The notes beneath the pieces were generated by a model, which was not told where the DNA came from, did no database searches, and was given only the letters and a program-made list of their open reading frames with translations. The translations under genes and the position numbers were made by a program. Positions 35,285 to 45,896 of a stretch of DNA of 64,000 nt are shown here, in pieces (positions within the stretch are counted from its first letter, which is position 1; each line of letters opens with the position of its first letter). The DNA comes from Flavobacterium zhairuonense (lineage in GTDB: Bacteria; Bacteroidota; Bacteroidia; Flavobacteriales; Flavobacteriaceae). Where the stretch lies: the NCBI RefSeq assembly GCF_004352915.1, contig NZ_SJSY01000071.1:62001-126000 (forward strand). The letters are read 5' to 3'.

Positions 35285-37441
35285 ATGGCTAGAGATTTAA
35301 AATATACAAGAAATATCGGAATCGCTGCTCACATTGATGCTGGTAAGACAACAACAACTGAGCGTATTCTTTTTTATACTGGAAAGTCACATAAAATTGG
35401 TGAGGTGCACGATGGTGCTGCAACAATGGACTGGATGGCTCAAGAGCAAGAAAGGGGTATTACAATTACTTCTGCTGCTACAACTTGTACTTGGAACTTT
35501 CCAACTGTACAAGGTAAAGTTATTCCAGAATCATTACCATACCACTTTAATATTATTGATACTCCTGGACACGTTGACTTTACTGTAGAGGTAAACCGTT
35601 CTTTACGTGTACTTGATGGTTTAGTTTTCTTATTTAGTGCTGTTGATGGTGTTGAGCCTCAATCAGAAACTAACTGGAGACTTGCTGATCAATATAGAGT
35701 TCCTCGTATGGGATTCGTAAATAAAATGGACCGTCAAGGTGCTAACTTTTTAGCTGTATGCGGACAGGTTAAAGATATGTTGAAATCAAATGCGGTTGCA
35801 ATTACTTTGCCTATTGGTGATGAAGCAGATTTTAAAGGTATTGTGGACTTAGTTAAAAATCAAGCTATCGTATGGCATGATGAAACTCAAGGAGCTACTT
35901 TTGACGTTGTAGATATCCCAGCTGATATGGTTGATGATGTTAAGCATTATCGTTCTATTCTTATCGAAGAGATTGCAACTTATGATGAAAATCTTTTGGA
36001 TAAGTACATGGAAGATGAAAATTCTATTACTGAAGAAGAAATCAACAACGCTTTAAGAGCGGCTACTATTGATATGGCGATCATTCCTATGCTTGCTGGT
36101 TCTTCTTTCAAAAACAAAGGTGTTCAATTTATGTTGGATGCAGTTTGTAAATATTTGCCATCTCCATTAGATAAAGAAGGTATTGAGGGAATTCACCCTG
36201 ATGATGCTGAATTATTAGAAGAAGATCAAACTAAGATCATTCGTAGACCAGATGTAAAAGAGCCGTTCGCTGCTTTAGCATTTAAAATTGCTACTGACCC
36301 ATTCGTAGGTCGTTTAGCTTTCTTCCGTGCTTACTCTGGGCGTTTAGATGCTGGTTCTTATGTTTTAAATACTCGTTCTGGTAACAAAGAGAGAATTTCT
36401 CGTATTTACCAAATGCACGCTAACAAACAAAATCCAATCGAATTTATTGAGGCTGGAGATATTGGAGCTGCTGTAGGATTTAAAGATATCAAAACTGGAG
36501 ATACTTTATCTGACGAGAAGCACCCAATTATCTTGGAATCTATGAAGTTCCCAGAGCCAGTAATTGGTATTGCTATTGAGCCTAAAACTAAAGCTGACGT
36601 TGATAAAATGGGTATGGCTTTGGCTAAATTAGCTGAAGAGGATCCAACATTTACTGTAAGAACTGATGAGGCTTCAGGTCAAACTATTATTTCTGGTATG
36701 GGTGAGCTTCACTTGGATATCTTAGTTGATCGTATGAAACGTGAGTTTAAAGTAGAGGTTAACCAAGGTGAGCCACAAGTTGAGTACAAAGAGGCGTTTA
36801 CTAAATCTGCTCAACATAGAGAAACTTACAAAAAACAATCTGGAGGTCGTGGTAAATTCGGTGATATTGTATTTAGAATCGAGCCTGCTGACGAAGTTGA
36901 TGGTAAAGTTCCAGTTGGATTACAGTTCGTAAATGAGGTAAAAGGTGGTAACGTTCCTAAAGAATATATCCCTGCTGTTGAAAAAGGTTTCCGTGAGGCT
37001 ATGAAAACAGGTCCATTAGCTGGATATGCTGTTGATAGTTTGAAAGTAACTTTATTAGACGGATCTTTCCACCCTGTGGATTCTGATGCTCTTTCTTTTG
37101 AATTAGCTGCTAGAATGGGTTATAAAGAATCTGGACGTGCTGCTGGAGCTGTTATTCTTGAGCCAATCATGAAAATCGAAGTTATTACTCCTGAAGAAAA
37201 CATGGGTGATATCGTAGGTGACTTGAACCGTCGTAGAGGTCAAGTGAATGACATGGGTGATAGAAATGGTGCTAAGACTATCAAAGCTGATGTGCCTTTA
37301 TCAGAAATGTTTGGTTATGTAACTACATTAAGAACATTATCTTCTGGTAGAGCTACTTCAACAATGGAGTTCTCTCACTATGCAGAGACACCTTCTAATA
37401 TTTCAGAAGAGGTAATCAAAAAAGCAAAAGGTAACGCTTAA
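35285..37441 (+). CDS. fusA: Elongation factor G
   Basis: Translocation GTPase of 718 residues. The G domain shows [19 protein letters not shown] (about 17-35), the switch I stretch [27 protein letters not shown] and [10 protein letters not shown]. Domains II-V follow with [18 protein letters not shown] and [14 protein letters not shown]. Length and motifs are those of the housekeeping EF-G1, not a secondary paralogue. The usual tuf gene does not follow; rpsJ begins 10 bases later. Confidence 0.98.
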   Translation: MARDLKYTRNIGIAAHIDAGKTTTTERILFYTGKSHKIGEVHDGAATMDWMAQEQERGITITSAATTCTWNFPTVQGKVIPESLPYHFNIIDTPGHVDFTVEVNRSLRVLDGLVFLFSAVDGVEPQSETNWRLADQYRVPRMGFVNKMDRQGANFLAVCGQVKDMLKSNAVAITLPIGDEADFKGIVDLVKNQAIVWHDETQGATFDVVDIPADMVDDVKHYRSILIEEIATYDENLLDKYMEDENSITEEEINNALRAATIDMAIIPMLAGSSFKNKGVQFMLDAVCKYLPSPLDKEGIEGIHPDDAELLEEDQTKIIRRPDVKEPFAALAFKIATDPFVGRLAFFRAYSGRLDAGSYVLNTRSGNKERISRIYQMHANKQNPIEFIEAGDIGAAVGFKDIKTGDTLSDEKHPIILESMKFPEPVIGIAIEPKTKADVDKMGMALAKLAEEDPTFTVRTDEASGQTIISGMGELHLDILVDRMKREFKVEVNQGEPQVEYKEAFTKSAQHRETYKKQSGGRGKFGDIVFRIEPADEVDGKVPVGLQFVNEVKGGNVPKEYIPAVEKGFREAMKTGPLAGYAVDSLKVTLLDGSFHPVDSDALSFELAARMGYKESGRAAGAVILEPIMKIEVITPEENMGDIVGDLNRRRGQVNDMGDRNGAKTIKADVPLSEMFGYVTTLRTLSSGRATSTMEFSHYAETPSNISEEVIKKAKGNA

Positions 37442-37451
37442 TTTTAAGAAA

Positions 37452-37757
37452 ATGAGTCAAAAAATCAGAATAAAACTAAAATCTTACGATCACATGTTGG
37501 TAGATAAATCTGCTGAAAAGATCGTAAAAACAGTAAAAACTACTGGAGCGGTTGTAACAGGTCCAATTCCGTTGCCAACTCACAAAAAACTTTTCACTGT
37601 ATTACGTTCTCCGCACGTTAACAAAAAAGCGAGAGAGCAATTTGAAGTAATGTCATACAAGAGATTGATTGATATTTATTCATCTTCATCTAAAACTATT
37701 GATGCTTTAATGAAACTTGAATTGCCAAGTGGTGTTGAAGTAGAGATAAAAGTATAA
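37452..37757 (+). CDS. rpsJ: 30S ribosomal protein S10
   Basis: 101 residues, [20 protein letters not shown], with the conserved [16 protein letters not shown] loop and [14 protein letters not shown]10 also acts as the NusE antitermination factor. Here it ends the rpsL-fusA transcription unit: a hairpin terminator follows, and rplC has its own promoter 300 bases on. Confidence 0.98.
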
Positions 37758-37780
37758 TTTTTTTATATTTTTTTATATAA

Positions 37781-37811
37781 AAAGCGAGTCAGAAATGTCT
37801 CGCTTTTTTTT
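37781..37811 (+). terminator. Terminator after rpsJ
   Basis: AAAGCGAG (37781-37788) pairs with CTCGCTTT (37799-37806) around a 10-base loop, followed by eight T residues in all. It separates the str-type unit from the S10/spc-type unit. Confidence 0.88.
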
Positions 37812-38063
37812 GTTTGCAGAAATACCTTTCGTTGCATGTTTTTGCGGGATTTTAAGTTTGAAATTTTTTTTCTAAATTTCTTTAAATGCCTTTGTTTTAA
37901 AGTGATGCGAGACTTTTTTGTTGTGATTTTATTAATTAATTGTTAAGCGTTGTTTGTTTGTAAGGGGAACAAATAAGATCAAAATTTGGAATAAAAAGGG
38001 CTGTTTTTGATGTCGGTTTTGAGCTTGGATTTTGATTATGAGCGATTTAATTTTTGTAACTGT

Positions 38064-38094
38064 TTGGTATATTCAATTTTAATAACTACTTTTG
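38064..38094 (+). promoter_or_regulatory. Promoter of the rplC (S10/spc) operon
   Basis: TTG (38064-38066), 20 bases, TACTTTTG (38087-38094). It predicts a start near 38099 and a 65-base leader that begins CCCTG and later contains GAAGGGA, which can pair weakly. Confidence 0.85.
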
Positions 38095-38163
38095 CACTCC
38101 CTGTTTGGAAATTTCTGTTATTTTCAAATTGAAGGGAATTTTAGTAATTAATAATTAATATTT

Positions 38164-38781
38164 ATGTCTGGGTTAATTGGTAAGAAAATCGGCATGACTA
38201 GTATTTTTGATGAAAACGGGAAAAACATTCCTTGTACAGTAATCGAAGCTGGACCATGCGTTGTTACCCAAGTCAGAACCAACGAGGTTGACGGGTATGA
38301 AGCGTTGCAACTTGGTTTCGATGACAAAAACGAGAAACATTCTACTAAAGCTGCTTTAGGGCACTTTAAAAAAGCTGGAACTGTTGCTAAGAAAAAAGTC
38401 GTTGAATTCCAAGATTTCGCAACTGAACAAAAATTAGGAGATCTTATTGATGTTACAATTTTTGTAGAAGGAGAATTTGTAGACGTACAAGGTGTGTCTA
38501 AAGGTAAAGGTTTCCAGGGTGTTGTTAAACGTCACGGTTTTGGTGGTGTTGGACAAGCTACTCATGGTCAGCACAACCGTTTAAGAGCGCCAGGTTCTGT
38601 AGGAGCTTCTTCTTATCCATCTAGAGTATTCAAAGGAATGCGTATGGCTGGAAGAATGGGAGGAGAAAATGTAAAAGTTCAAAACCTTAGAGTTTTAAAA
38701 GTAGTTGCTGAAAAGAACCTACTTGTTGTTAAAGGATGTATTCCAGGACACAAAAACTCTTACGTAATCATTCAGAAGTAA
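38164..38781 (+). CDS. rplC: 50S ribosomal protein L3
   Basis: 205 residues, beginning [20 protein letters not shown]. It has the L3 signature [35 protein letters not shown], including the peptidyl-transferase-centre extension. Its stop codon overlaps the rplD start as TAATG, so the two are translationally coupled. Confidence 0.98.
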   Translation: MSGLIGKKIGMTSIFDENGKNIPCTVIEAGPCVVTQVRTNEVDGYEALQLGFDDKNEKHSTKAALGHFKKAGTVAKKKVVEFQDFATEQKLGDLIDVTIFVEGEFVDVQGVSKGKGFQGVVKRHGFGGVGQATHGQHNRLRAPGSVGASSYPSRVFKGMRMAGRMGGENVKVQNLRVLKVVAEKNLLVVKGCIPGHKNSYVIIQK

Positions 38782-39410
38782 TGGAAGTAAAAGTATTAGA
38801 TTTCAACGGAAAAGATACTGGAAGAAAAGTTCAACTTTCTGATTCAGTATTCGCAATTGAACCAAACAATCACGCAGTATATCTTGATGTTAAGCAATAT
38901 CTTGCTAATCAAAGACAAGGTACTCATAAAGCTAAAGAAAGAGCTGAAGTAACTGGAAGTACTCGTAAGATTAAAAAACAAAAAGGAACTGGTACTGCTC
39001 GTGCAGGAAGTGTTAAGAATCCTTTGTTTAAAGGTGGAGGAACAGTTTTCGGACCAAGACCAAGAAGTTATTCATTTAAGTTGAATAAAAACTTGAAAAG
39101 ATTGGCTAGAAAATCAGCTTTCTCAATTAAAGCAAAAGAGTCAAATATTGTAGTTCTTGAAGACTTTAATTTTGAAGTGCCAAACACTAAAAATTTCATT
39201 AACGTTTTGAAAGCTTTAGGGTTAGAGAATAAAAAATCTTTATTTGTATTGGGCGAGTCAAATAAAAATGTATATTTGTCGTCACGTAATTTAAAGGCTT
39301 CAAATGTCGTAACTAGCTCAGAATTAAGCACTTACGCAATATTAAACGCTAATAATTTAGTGCTTTTGGAAGGTTCTTTAGAGTTAATTGAAGAAAATTT
39401 AAGTAAATAA
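38781..39410 (+). CDS. rplD: 50S ribosomal protein L4
   Basis: 209 residues from the ATG at 38781 ([19 protein letters not shown]). An in-frame codon 15 positions upstream would lie within rplC and is not used. The tunnel loop [19 protein letters not shown] and [19 protein letters not shown] are typical. L4 regulates its operon in E. coli; no comparable leader structure is obvious here. Confidence 0.97.
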   Translation: MEVKVLDFNGKDTGRKVQLSDSVFAIEPNNHAVYLDVKQYLANQRQGTHKAKERAEVTGSTRKIKKQKGTGTARAGSVKNPLFKGGGTVFGPRPRSYSFKLNKNLKRLARKSAFSIKAKESNIVVLEDFNFEVPNTKNFINVLKALGLENKKSLFVLGESNKNVYLSSRNLKASNVVTSSELSTYAILNANNLVLLEGSLELIEENLSK

Positions 39411-39417
39411 TAGGAAT

Positions 39418-39708
39418 ATGAGCATCATTATTAGACCTATAGTAACAGAAAAAGTAACCAAAGAAAGTGAAGTTCTAAACCGCTTCGGATTCGTTGTTAA
39501 CAAAAAAGCAAACAAAGTTGAGATTAAGAAAGCTGTTGAAGCTGCTTATGGAGTAACTATCGTTTCTGTTAACACAATGAATGTGAGACCAGATAGATCT
39601 ACTAAATACACTAAAAGTGGTTTAATCAGTGGAAAGACAAATGCATACAAAAAAGCAATTGTTCAAGTACAAGAAGGAGAAACAATTGATTTTTACAACA
39701 ATATCTAA
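39418..39708 (+). CDS. rplW: 50S ribosomal protein L23
   Basis: 96 residues, MSIIIRPIVTEKVTKESE. It contains RFGFVVNKKANKVEIKKAVE and VNTMNVRPDRSTKYTKSG. It sits at the tunnel exit and is a docking site for trigger factor and SRP. Seven bases after rplD. Confidence 0.97.
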   Translation: MSIIIRPIVTEKVTKESEVLNRFGFVVNKKANKVEIKKAVEAAYGVTIVSVNTMNVRPDRSTKYTKSGLISGKTNAYKKAIVQVQEGETIDFYNNI

Positions 39709-39717
39709 GATAGAAAA

Positions 39718-40542
39718 ATGTCAGTAAGAAAATTAAAACCTATTACCCCAGGTCAGCGATTTAGAGTTGTGAATGGTTATGACGCCATTACAACTGATAA
39801 GCCGGAACGCTCTTTGATAGCGCCGATAAAAAACTCTGGAGGTAGAAATAGTCAAGGAAAGATGACCATGCGTTATACGGGTGGTGGTCACAAGCAGAGA
39901 TATCGTATTATTGATTTCAAAAGAACTAAAGATGGAATTCCAGCTACAGTGAAATCAATCGAATACGATCCAAATCGTACTGCGTTTATCGCTTTATTAG
40001 CTTATGCTGATGGAGAGAAAACTTATATTATCGCACAAAATGGATTGAAAGTTGGGCAGAAATTAGTTTCTGGACCAGAGTCTCAACCAGAAATCGGTAA
40101 TACATTACCTTTAAGCAGAATTCCTCTTGGAACTGTTATATCTTGTATTGAGTTACGTCCAGGACAAGGAGCTGTTATTGCTCGTTCAGCTGGAACTTTT
40201 GCTCAGTTAATGGCAAGAGACGGGAAATATGCAACAATTAAAATGCCATCTGGTGAGACAAGATTGATCTTGTTGACATGTTCGGCTACAATTGGAGCTG
40301 TTTCTAATTCTGACCACCAATTAGTTGTGTCTGGAAAAGCAGGTAGAACAAGATGGTTAGGAAGAAGACCTAGAACTAGACCAGTAGCGATGAACCCAGT
40401 TGATCACCCTATGGGAGGTGGTGAAGGACGTTCTTCTGGAGGGCATCCACGTTCAAGAAAAGGATTGCCAGCTAAAGGTTACAGAACTCGTTCTAAGAAA
40501 AACCCGAGTAACAAGTATATCGTAGAACGTAGAAAGAAATAA
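39718..40542 (+). CDS. rplB: 50S ribosomal protein L2
   Basis: 274 residues, beginning [20 protein letters not shown]. Conserved parts are [20 protein letters not shown], the OB/SH3 core, and the C-terminal [20 protein letters not shown] that contacts the peptidyl-transferase region (the key His in [12 protein letters not shown] region is present). Confidence 0.98.
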   Translation: MSVRKLKPITPGQRFRVVNGYDAITTDKPERSLIAPIKNSGGRNSQGKMTMRYTGGGHKQRYRIIDFKRTKDGIPATVKSIEYDPNRTAFIALLAYADGEKTYIIAQNGLKVGQKLVSGPESQPEIGNTLPLSRIPLGTVISCIELRPGQGAVIARSAGTFAQLMARDGKYATIKMPSGETRLILLTCSATIGAVSNSDHQLVVSGKAGRTRWLGRRPRTRPVAMNPVDHPMGGGEGRSSGGHPRSRKGLPAKGYRTRSKKNPSNKYIVERRKK

Positions 40543-40548
40543 TAAGAT

Positions 40549-40827
40549 ATGGCACGTTCATTAAAAAAAGGACCTTTCGTTCATTATAAATTAGATAAGA
40601 AAGTTCAAGAAAACGTAGAGAGTGGTAAAAATTCAGTAGTAAAGACTTGGTCTAGAGCTTCAATGATTACTCCAGATTTCGTTGGACAAACTATCGCAGT
40701 TCATAACGGTCGTCAATTTGTACCAGTTTACGTAACAGAAAACATGGTAGGTCACAAATTAGGAGAATTTTCGCCAACTAGATCTTTTAGAGGTCATGCT
40801 GGAGCAAAAAATAAAGGTAAAAAATAA
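40549..40827 (+). CDS. rpsS: 30S ribosomal protein S19
   Basis: 92 residues, [19 protein letters not shown], with [20 protein letters not shown] and [16 protein letters not shown]. Normal length and position between L2 and L22. Confidence 0.98.
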
Positions 40828-40833
40828 GAAGCA

Positions 40834-41247
40834 ATGGGAGTTCGTAAAAGAGAAACAGCAGATGCGAGAAAAGAGGCTAATAAGTCTATCGCTTTCGCAA
40901 AATTGAATAACTGCCCTACTTCACCTAGAAAAATGCGCTTAGTAGCGGACTTGGTAAGAGGTCAGAAGGTAGAAAGAGCACTTAACATTTTAAGATTCAG
41001 TTCTAAAGAAGCTTCAAGAAAATTAGAAAAACTATTATTATCTGCAATCAACAACTGGGAGCAAAAAAATAGTGAAGGTAATTTAGAAGAAGCTGGATTA
41101 TTTGTTAAAGAGATCAGAGTAGATGGTGGAATGATGTTGAAAAGACTTCGTCCAGCTCCACAAGGTCGTGCACACAGAATAAGAAAACGTTCTAATCACG
41201 TTACAATCGTGCTTGGAGCTATCAATAACACACAAAGCAATTCTTAA
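40834..41247 (+). CDS. rplV: 50S ribosomal protein L22
   Basis: 137 residues. A short N-terminal extension ([20 protein letters not shown]) precedes the usual fold. The exit-tunnel hairpin [20 protein letters not shown] is intact, with none of the short deletions known to give macrolide resistance that I can see. Confidence 0.97.
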
Positions 41248-41252
41248 GCAGC

Positions 41253-42011
41253 ATGGGACAAAAGACAAATCCAATTGGAAATAGACTTGGTATCATCAGA
41301 GGATGGGACTCAAACTGGTATGGTGGAAATGATTACGGCGATAAATTAGCTGAAGATCACAAAATCAGAAAGTATATCCACGCTCGTTTATCAAAAGCTA
41401 GTGTATCTAAAGTAATCATCGAGAGAACTTTGAAACTTGTAACCGTTACTATCACTACTGCTAGACCTGGTATCATTATCGGAAAAGGTGGACAAGAGGT
41501 AGACAAGTTGAAAGAAGAACTTAAGAAAGTTACTGACAAAGAGGTTCAAATTAACATCTTTGAAATTAAAAGACCTGAGCTAGATGCTTATCTTGTGGCT
41601 ACAAGCATCGCTCGTCAAATCGAAAGCCGTATTTCTTACAGACGTGCAATCAAAATGGCTATTGCTGCTTCTATGCGTATGAACGCTGAAGGTATCAAAG
41701 TTTTGATTTCTGGTCGTTTGAATGGTGCAGAGATGGCGCGTTCAGAAGGTTTCAAAGAAGGTAGAATTCCTCTATCAACTTTCAGAGCTGACATTGATTA
41801 TGCTTTGGCTGAAGCTCACACTACTTACGGTAGAATGGGTATCAAAGTATGGATCATGAAAGGTGAAGTTTACGGTAAGAGAGAGCTTTCTCCGCTTGCT
41901 GGAATGGACAAAAAACAATCTGGTACAGGTGGTGGTAAAGGTGGAGATGCTCCTAGAGGCAAATCTAACTTTAACAAAGGCGGTAAACCAGATGCTCGTA
42001 AAAGAAAGTAA
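41253..42011 (+). CDS. rpsC: 30S ribosomal protein S3
   Basis: 252 residues, [22 protein letters not shown] domain with [16 protein letters not shown], and the C-terminal domain RTTYGRMG-type [20 protein letters not shown]. It ends in a Gly/Lys-rich basic tail of about 35 residues after PLAGMDKKQ, longer than in E. coli and typical of this phylum. Confidence 0.97.
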   Translation: MGQKTNPIGNRLGIIRGWDSNWYGGNDYGDKLAEDHKIRKYIHARLSKASVSKVIIERTLKLVTVTITTARPGIIIGKGGQEVDKLKEELKKVTDKEVQINIFEIKRPELDAYLVATSIARQIESRISYRRAIKMAIAASMRMNAEGIKVLISGRLNGAEMARSEGFKEGRIPLSTFRADIDYALAEAHTTYGRMGIKVWIMKGEVYGKRELSPLAGMDKKQSGTGGGKGGDAPRGKSNFNKGGKPDARKRK

Positions 42012-42030
42012 ATTTTTAAACTAAAGAAAA

Positions 42031-42456
42031 ATGTTACAGCCTAAAAGAACAAAATACCGTAAGGTACAAAAAGGTAGAATGAAAGGTAACTCTCAAAGAG
42101 GGCATGAACTTTCAAATGGAATGTTTGGAATTAAATCTGTGCATGAAGATGGAATGTTCTTAACTTCTCGTCAAATCGAAGCTGCACGTATCGCTGCAAC
42201 TCGTTACATGAAGAGAGAAGGACAATTGTGGATCAAAATTTTCCCAGACAAACCTATCACTAAGAAGCCTCTTGAAGTACGTATGGGTAAAGGTAAAGGA
42301 GCAGTTGAATATTGGGCTGCTGTTGTTAAACCAGGAAGAATTATGTTTGAAGTTGGAGGGGTTCCATTGTCAGTTGCAAAAGAGGCTTTACGTCTTGCAG
42401 CTCAAAAACTTCCAGTAAAAACTAAGTTCGTCGTTGCTAGAGATTTCGAAGCATAA
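42031..42456 (+). CDS. rplP: 50S ribosomal protein L16
   Basis: 141 residues, [19 protein letters not shown], with [19 protein letters not shown] and [19 protein letters not shown]. It contacts tRNA near the A site. Confidence 0.98.
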   Translation: MLQPKRTKYRKVQKGRMKGNSQRGHELSNGMFGIKSVHEDGMFLTSRQIEAARIAATRYMKREGQLWIKIFPDKPITKKPLEVRMGKGKGAVEYWAAVVKPGRIMFEVGGVPLSVAKEALRLAAQKLPVKTKFVVARDFEA

Positions 42457-42468
42457 TTTATATTTATT

Positions 42469-42660
42469 ATGAAACAATCAGAAATAAAAGATCTTTCTGC
42501 AGCGGAGTTGCAAGAAAAGCTTAGTCAAACTAAGAAAGTATATGCTGACCTGAAAATGGCTCACGCTATTTCTCCAATTGCAAACCCACTTCAAATTAGA
42601 AGTGTAAGAAGAACAGTTGCTAGATTGGCTACTGAGTTAACTAAAAGAGAGTTACAATAA
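42469..42660 (+). CDS. rpmC: 50S ribosomal protein L29
   Basis: 63 residues, MKQSEIKDLSAAELQEKL, a two-helix protein at the tunnel exit, with HAISPIANPLQIRSVRRTVARL. Twelve bases after rplP. Confidence 0.97.
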   Translation: MKQSEIKDLSAAELQEKLSQTKKVYADLKMAHAISPIANPLQIRSVRRTVARLATELTKRELQ

Positions 42661-42677
42661 TTGTATTCTGCTGAAAG

Positions 42678-42938
42678 ATGGAAGAAAAAAGAAATTTAAG
42701 AAAAGAAAGAATAGGTGTTGTTACTTCAAATAAGATGGATAAATCTATCGTTATTTCTGAAGTAAGAAAAGTAAAACACCCATTATACGGTAAGTTCGTG
42801 TTGAAAACAAAGAAATATGTTGCACACGACGAAAAAAACGACTGTAACATTGGAGATACTGTAAGAATTAGCGAAACGCGTCCTTTAAGTAAAACAAAAT
42901 GTTGGAGATTAGTTGAAATCTTAGAAAGAGCTAAATAA
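42678..42938 (+). CDS. rpsQ: 30S ribosomal protein S17
   Basis: 86 residues, [22 protein letters not shown] fold with [20 protein letters not shown] and the C-terminal [20 protein letters not shown]. Seventeen bases after rpmC. Confidence 0.98.
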   Translation: MEEKRNLRKERIGVVTSNKMDKSIVISEVRKVKHPLYGKFVLKTKKYVAHDEKNDCNIGDTVRISETRPLSKTKCWRLVEILERAK

Positions 42939-42940
42939 TT

Positions 42941-43309
42941 ATGGTACAACAAGAATCAAGACTAAAAGTAGCAGATAACACGGGAGCTAAAGAAGTTTTA
43001 ACTATTCGTGTTTTAGGAGGTACTAAAAGAAGATATGCCTCTGTTGGTGACAAAATTGTAGTTTCTATCAAAGATGCAACTCCAAACGGAAACGTGAAAA
43101 AAGGAGCTGTTTCAACTGCAGTTGTTGTACGTACTAAAAAAGAAGTGAGAAGAGCTGATGGTTCTTATATCCGTTTCGATGACAATGCATGTGTTCTTTT
43201 GAACGCTGCAGGTGAAATGAGAGGGACTCGTGTTTTTGGTCCGGTAGCAAGAGAACTTCGTGAAAAACAATTCATGAAAATTGTATCATTAGCACCAGAA
43301 GTGCTTTAA
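42941..43309 (+). CDS. rplN: 50S ribosomal protein L14
   Basis: 122 residues, [20 protein letters not shown], with [20 protein letters not shown]. It lies at the subunit interface. The start is two bases after the rpsQ stop. Confidence 0.98.
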
Positions 43310-43320
43310 TTCGTTTTAAG

Positions 43321-43635
43321 ATGATAAAGCTAAAAATAAAATCAGGAGATATCGTAAGAGTTATTGCTGGAGACCATAAAGGTGCTGAAGGTAAAGTTTT
43401 ACGTGTTTACCGTGAAAAAAACAAAGCGATCGTTGAAGGTGTAAACATGGTTTCTAAACATACTAAACCAAGTGCTAAAAACCCTCAAGGTGGTATCGTT
43501 AAGAAAGAAGCTTCTATTCAAATTTCTAACATTGCTTTAATTGATCCTAAAACTAAGGAAACAACTAGAGTAGGTATTAGAGTAGAAGGAGATAAGAAAG
43601 TAAGATTTTCAAAAAAATCTAATCAAGTACTATAG
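43321..43635 (+). CDS. rplX: 50S ribosomal protein L24
   Basis: 104 residues, [20 protein letters not shown], the KOW motif [20 protein letters not shown] and [19 protein letters not shown]. An assembly initiator of the large subunit. Confidence 0.98.
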   Translation: MIKLKIKSGDIVRVIAGDHKGAEGKVLRVYREKNKAIVEGVNMVSKHTKPSAKNPQGGIVKKEASIQISNIALIDPKTKETTRVGIRVEGDKKVRFSKKSNQVL

Positions 43636-43637
43636 TA

Positions 43638-44189
43638 ATGGCATATACACCTAGACTAAAAGAAGAATATAAGAGTAGAGTAATCGCTGCTCTTAAAGAA
43701 GAGTTCGGATATACAAACGTGATGCAAGTTCCTAAACTTGAAAAAATCGTTTTGAGCCGTGGAGTTGGTGCAGCTGTATCTGATAAAAAACTTATTGACT
43801 ATGCAGTTGATGAGTTGACAAAGATCACTGGACAAAAAGCAGTTTCTACAATCTCTAAAAAAGACGTTGCGTCTTTCAAATTGAGAAAAGGAATGCCTAT
43901 TGGAGCAAAAGTTACTTTACGTGGAGAAAGAATGTATGAGTTTTTAGATAGACTTATCACTTCTGCTTTGCCACGTGTTAGAGATTTTGGTGGTATTAAA
44001 GCTACTGGATTCGACGGAAGAGGTAACTACAATCTTGGAGTTTTAGAGCAAATCATTTTCCCAGAAATTGATATTGACAAAGTAAACAAAATTTCAGGAA
44101 TGGATATTACTTTTGTTACTACTGCAAAAACAGACAAGGAAGCAAAGTCATTATTGGCTGAATTAGGATTACCTTTTAAAAAGAATTAA
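43638..44189 (+). CDS. rplE: 50S ribosomal protein L5
   Basis: 183 residues, [19 protein letters not shown], with [34 protein letters not shown] and [20 protein letters not shown]. It binds 5S rRNA. Confidence 0.98.
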   Translation: MAYTPRLKEEYKSRVIAALKEEFGYTNVMQVPKLEKIVLSRGVGAAVSDKKLIDYAVDELTKITGQKAVSTISKKDVASFKLRKGMPIGAKVTLRGERMYEFLDRLITSALPRVRDFGGIKATGFDGRGNYNLGVLEQIIFPEIDIDKVNKISGMDITFVTTAKTDKEAKSLLAELGLPFKKN

Positions 44190-44192
44190 GAC

Positions 44193-44462
44193 ATGGCTAA
44201 AGAATCAATGAAAGCCCGCGAGGTGAAAAGAGAGAAAACGGTAGCTAAGTATGCTGAGAAGAGAAAAGCTTTATTAGAAGCTGGAGACTACGAAGGTTTA
44301 CAAAGATTGCCTAAAAATGCTTCACCAGTTCGTTTACACAATCGTTGTAAATTAACAGGTAGACCTAGAGGTTACATCCGTCAATTCGGTATTTCACGTG
44401 TAACTTTCCGTGAAATGGCTAACAATGGATTAATTCCTGGTGTGAAAAAAGCATCTTGGTAA
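44193..44462 (+). CDS. rpsN: 30S ribosomal protein S14, zinc-independent form
   Basis: 89 residues, [20 protein letters not shown], ending [21 protein letters not shown]. It is the long form with a single cysteine ([13 protein letters not shown]), lacking the CxxC pairs of the zinc-binding type. Its last codons overlap the -33 element of an internal promoter for rpsH. Confidence 0.97.
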
Positions 44463-44486
44463 TCTGGCAATAAGTTATTACTTTTG
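44456..44486 (+). promoter_or_regulatory. Internal promoter upstream of rpsH
   Basis: TTG (44456-44458, inside the last codons of rpsN), 20 bases, TACTTTTG (44479-44486): a full consensus match. Transcription would start near 44490, giving rpsH and the following genes their own 5' leader of about 78 bases. Confidence 0.75.
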
Positions 44487-44518
44487 CAAACCAAAAAAAT
44501 AATTTTTAATTGATTAAA

Positions 44519-44548
44519 GGTTCGGGAGATGAGTATCTCCCGAAAACC
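44519..44548 (+). promoter_or_regulatory. Hairpin in the leader of rpsH
   Basis: TTCGGGAGAT (44521-44530), loop GAGT, ATCTCCCGAA (44535-44544) is a perfect 10-base stem, extendable by flanking GG/CC with one bulged A. No T-run follows, so it is not a simple terminator. It ends 24 bases before the rpsH ATG and could be a regulatory or processing site. Confidence 0.65.
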
Positions 44549-44568
44549 ATAATCGCAATCAAATACAT

Positions 44569-44967
44569 ATGTATACAGATCCTATTGCAGATTATTTGAC
44601 TAGAGTTCGTAACGCTGTGGCTGCAAACCACAAAGTTGTTGAAATTCCAGCATCTAATCTTAAAAAAGAGATAACTAAGATCTTATTTGATCAAGGTTAT
44701 ATCTTAAGTTACAAATTTGAGCAGAACACAGTTCAAGGTTCTATCAAAATTGCTTTAAAGTATGATAAAGATACTAAAGAGCCTGTAATCAAAGATATCC
44801 AAAGAATTAGTAAACCTGGTTTACGTAAGTACGCAGGTGCTGCAAAATTACCAAGAATCCTTAACGGATTAGGAATTGCTATTGTTTCTACATCAAAAGG
44901 TTTGATGACTGGCAAACAAGCTAAGCAATTAAATGTAGGTGGTGAAGTAATTTGTTACGTATACTAA
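44569..44967 (+). CDS. rpsH: 30S ribosomal protein S8
   Basis: 132 residues, MYTDPIADYLTRVRNAVAAN, ending IVSTSKGLMTGKQAKQLNVG-GEVICYVY. S8 is an early assembly protein and the translational repressor of the spc operon in E. coli. Unlike its neighbours it is preceded by a 106-base gap holding a promoter and a hairpin. Confidence 0.98.
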   Translation: MYTDPIADYLTRVRNAVAANHKVVEIPASNLKKEITKILFDQGYILSYKFEQNTVQGSIKIALKYDKDTKEPVIKDIQRISKPGLRKYAGAAKLPRILNGLGIAIVSTSKGLMTGKQAKQLNVGGEVICYVY

Positions 44968-44985
44968 TTTTAAACACTAGATAAG

Positions 44986-45528
44986 ATGTCAAGAATAGGT
45001 AAAAGCCCAATTGTAATCCCTGCTGGTGTAACTGTAGAAGTTAAAGACGGTATTATTACAGTAAAAGGAAAAAAAGGTCAACTAGTACAAGAGTTTTCGG
45101 ACGTAAATGTAACTGTTGAAGGCGATCAAGTTTTAGTAGAAAGATCGTCTGATCATAAAGACCATAGAGCAAAACACGGATTATTCAGATCTTTGATCAG
45201 TAATATGGTTGTTGGTGTATCTGAAGGTTTCACAAAAGAACTAGAATTAGTTGGAGTTGGTTATAGAGCTTCAAACCAAGGTCAAAAATTAGATTTAGCT
45301 CTTGGATATTCTCACAATATTGTTTTGGAAATTGCTCCAGAAGTATCTTTAGAAACAATATCTGAAAAAGGTAAGAACCCTATCGTAAAATTAACATCAT
45401 TTGATAAACAACTTTTAGGTCAAGTTGCTGCGAAAATCAGAGGTTTCCGTAAGCCAGAGCCATATAAAGGTAAAGGTGTTAAATTTGTGGGTGAAGTATT
45501 AAGAAGAAAAGCAGGTAAATCAGCTTAA
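44986..45528 (+). CDS. rplF: 50S ribosomal protein L6
   Basis: 180 residues, [20 protein letters not shown], two repeated domains, ending [20 protein letters not shown]. Eighteen bases after rpsH. Confidence 0.98.
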   Translation: MSRIGKSPIVIPAGVTVEVKDGIITVKGKKGQLVQEFSDVNVTVEGDQVLVERSSDHKDHRAKHGLFRSLISNMVVGVSEGFTKELELVGVGYRASNQGQKLDLALGYSHNIVLEIAPEVSLETISEKGKNPIVKLTSFDKQLLGQVAAKIRGFRKPEPYKGKGVKFVGEVLRRKAGKSA

Positions 45529-45539
45529 AATATAAGATT

Positions 45540-45890
45540 ATGTCATTAACAAAATCTGAAAGAAGACAGAGAATTAAATTCAGAATTAGAAAATCGGTTA
45601 GTGGTACTGCTGCAAGACCTAGACTTTCTGTTTTTAGAAGTAATAAAGAAATTTACGCTCAAATTATTGATGATGTAAATGGAGTTACTATATTAGCTGC
45701 ATCTTCAAGAGAAAAAGAAATAGGAAAAGGTACTAACGTTGAAATCGCTGCTGCTGTTGGAAAACTAGTTGCAGAGAAAGCGTTAAAAGCTGGGATAGAT
45801 ACTATCACTTTTGATAGAGGTGGATATTTATATCACGGTCGTATTAAATCATTAGCAGAAGGCGCAAGAGCCGCTGGACTTAAATTCTAA
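45540..45890 (+). CDS. rplR: 50S ribosomal protein L18
   Basis: 116 residues, [20 protein letters not shown], with [20 protein letters not shown] and [20 protein letters not shown]. Binds 5S rRNA. Confidence 0.98.
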   Translation: MSLTKSERRQRIKFRIRKSVSGTAARPRLSVFRSNKEIYAQIIDDVNGVTILAASSREKEIGKGTNVEIAAAVGKLVAEKALKAGIDTITFDRGGYLYHGRIKSLAEGARAAGLKF

Positions 45891-45896
45891 TATATT

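Larger units (their letters stand above)
37758..38163. other. 406-base gap between rpsJ and rplC
   Basis: It contains the rpsJ terminator (37781-37811), the rplC promoter (38064-38094) and a leader of about 65 bases. The stretch 37812-38063 is AT-rich with no gene, RNA or repeat that I can identify. Confidence 0.75.

Noticed and set aside
38736..38780. Earlier start of rplD inside rplC
   Set aside because: The TAATG overlap at 38779-38783 gives the conserved L4 N-terminus.
44519..44548. Hairpin before rpsH as a transcription terminator
   Set aside because: The stem is strong but no T-run follows on either strand, and essential genes continue downstream.
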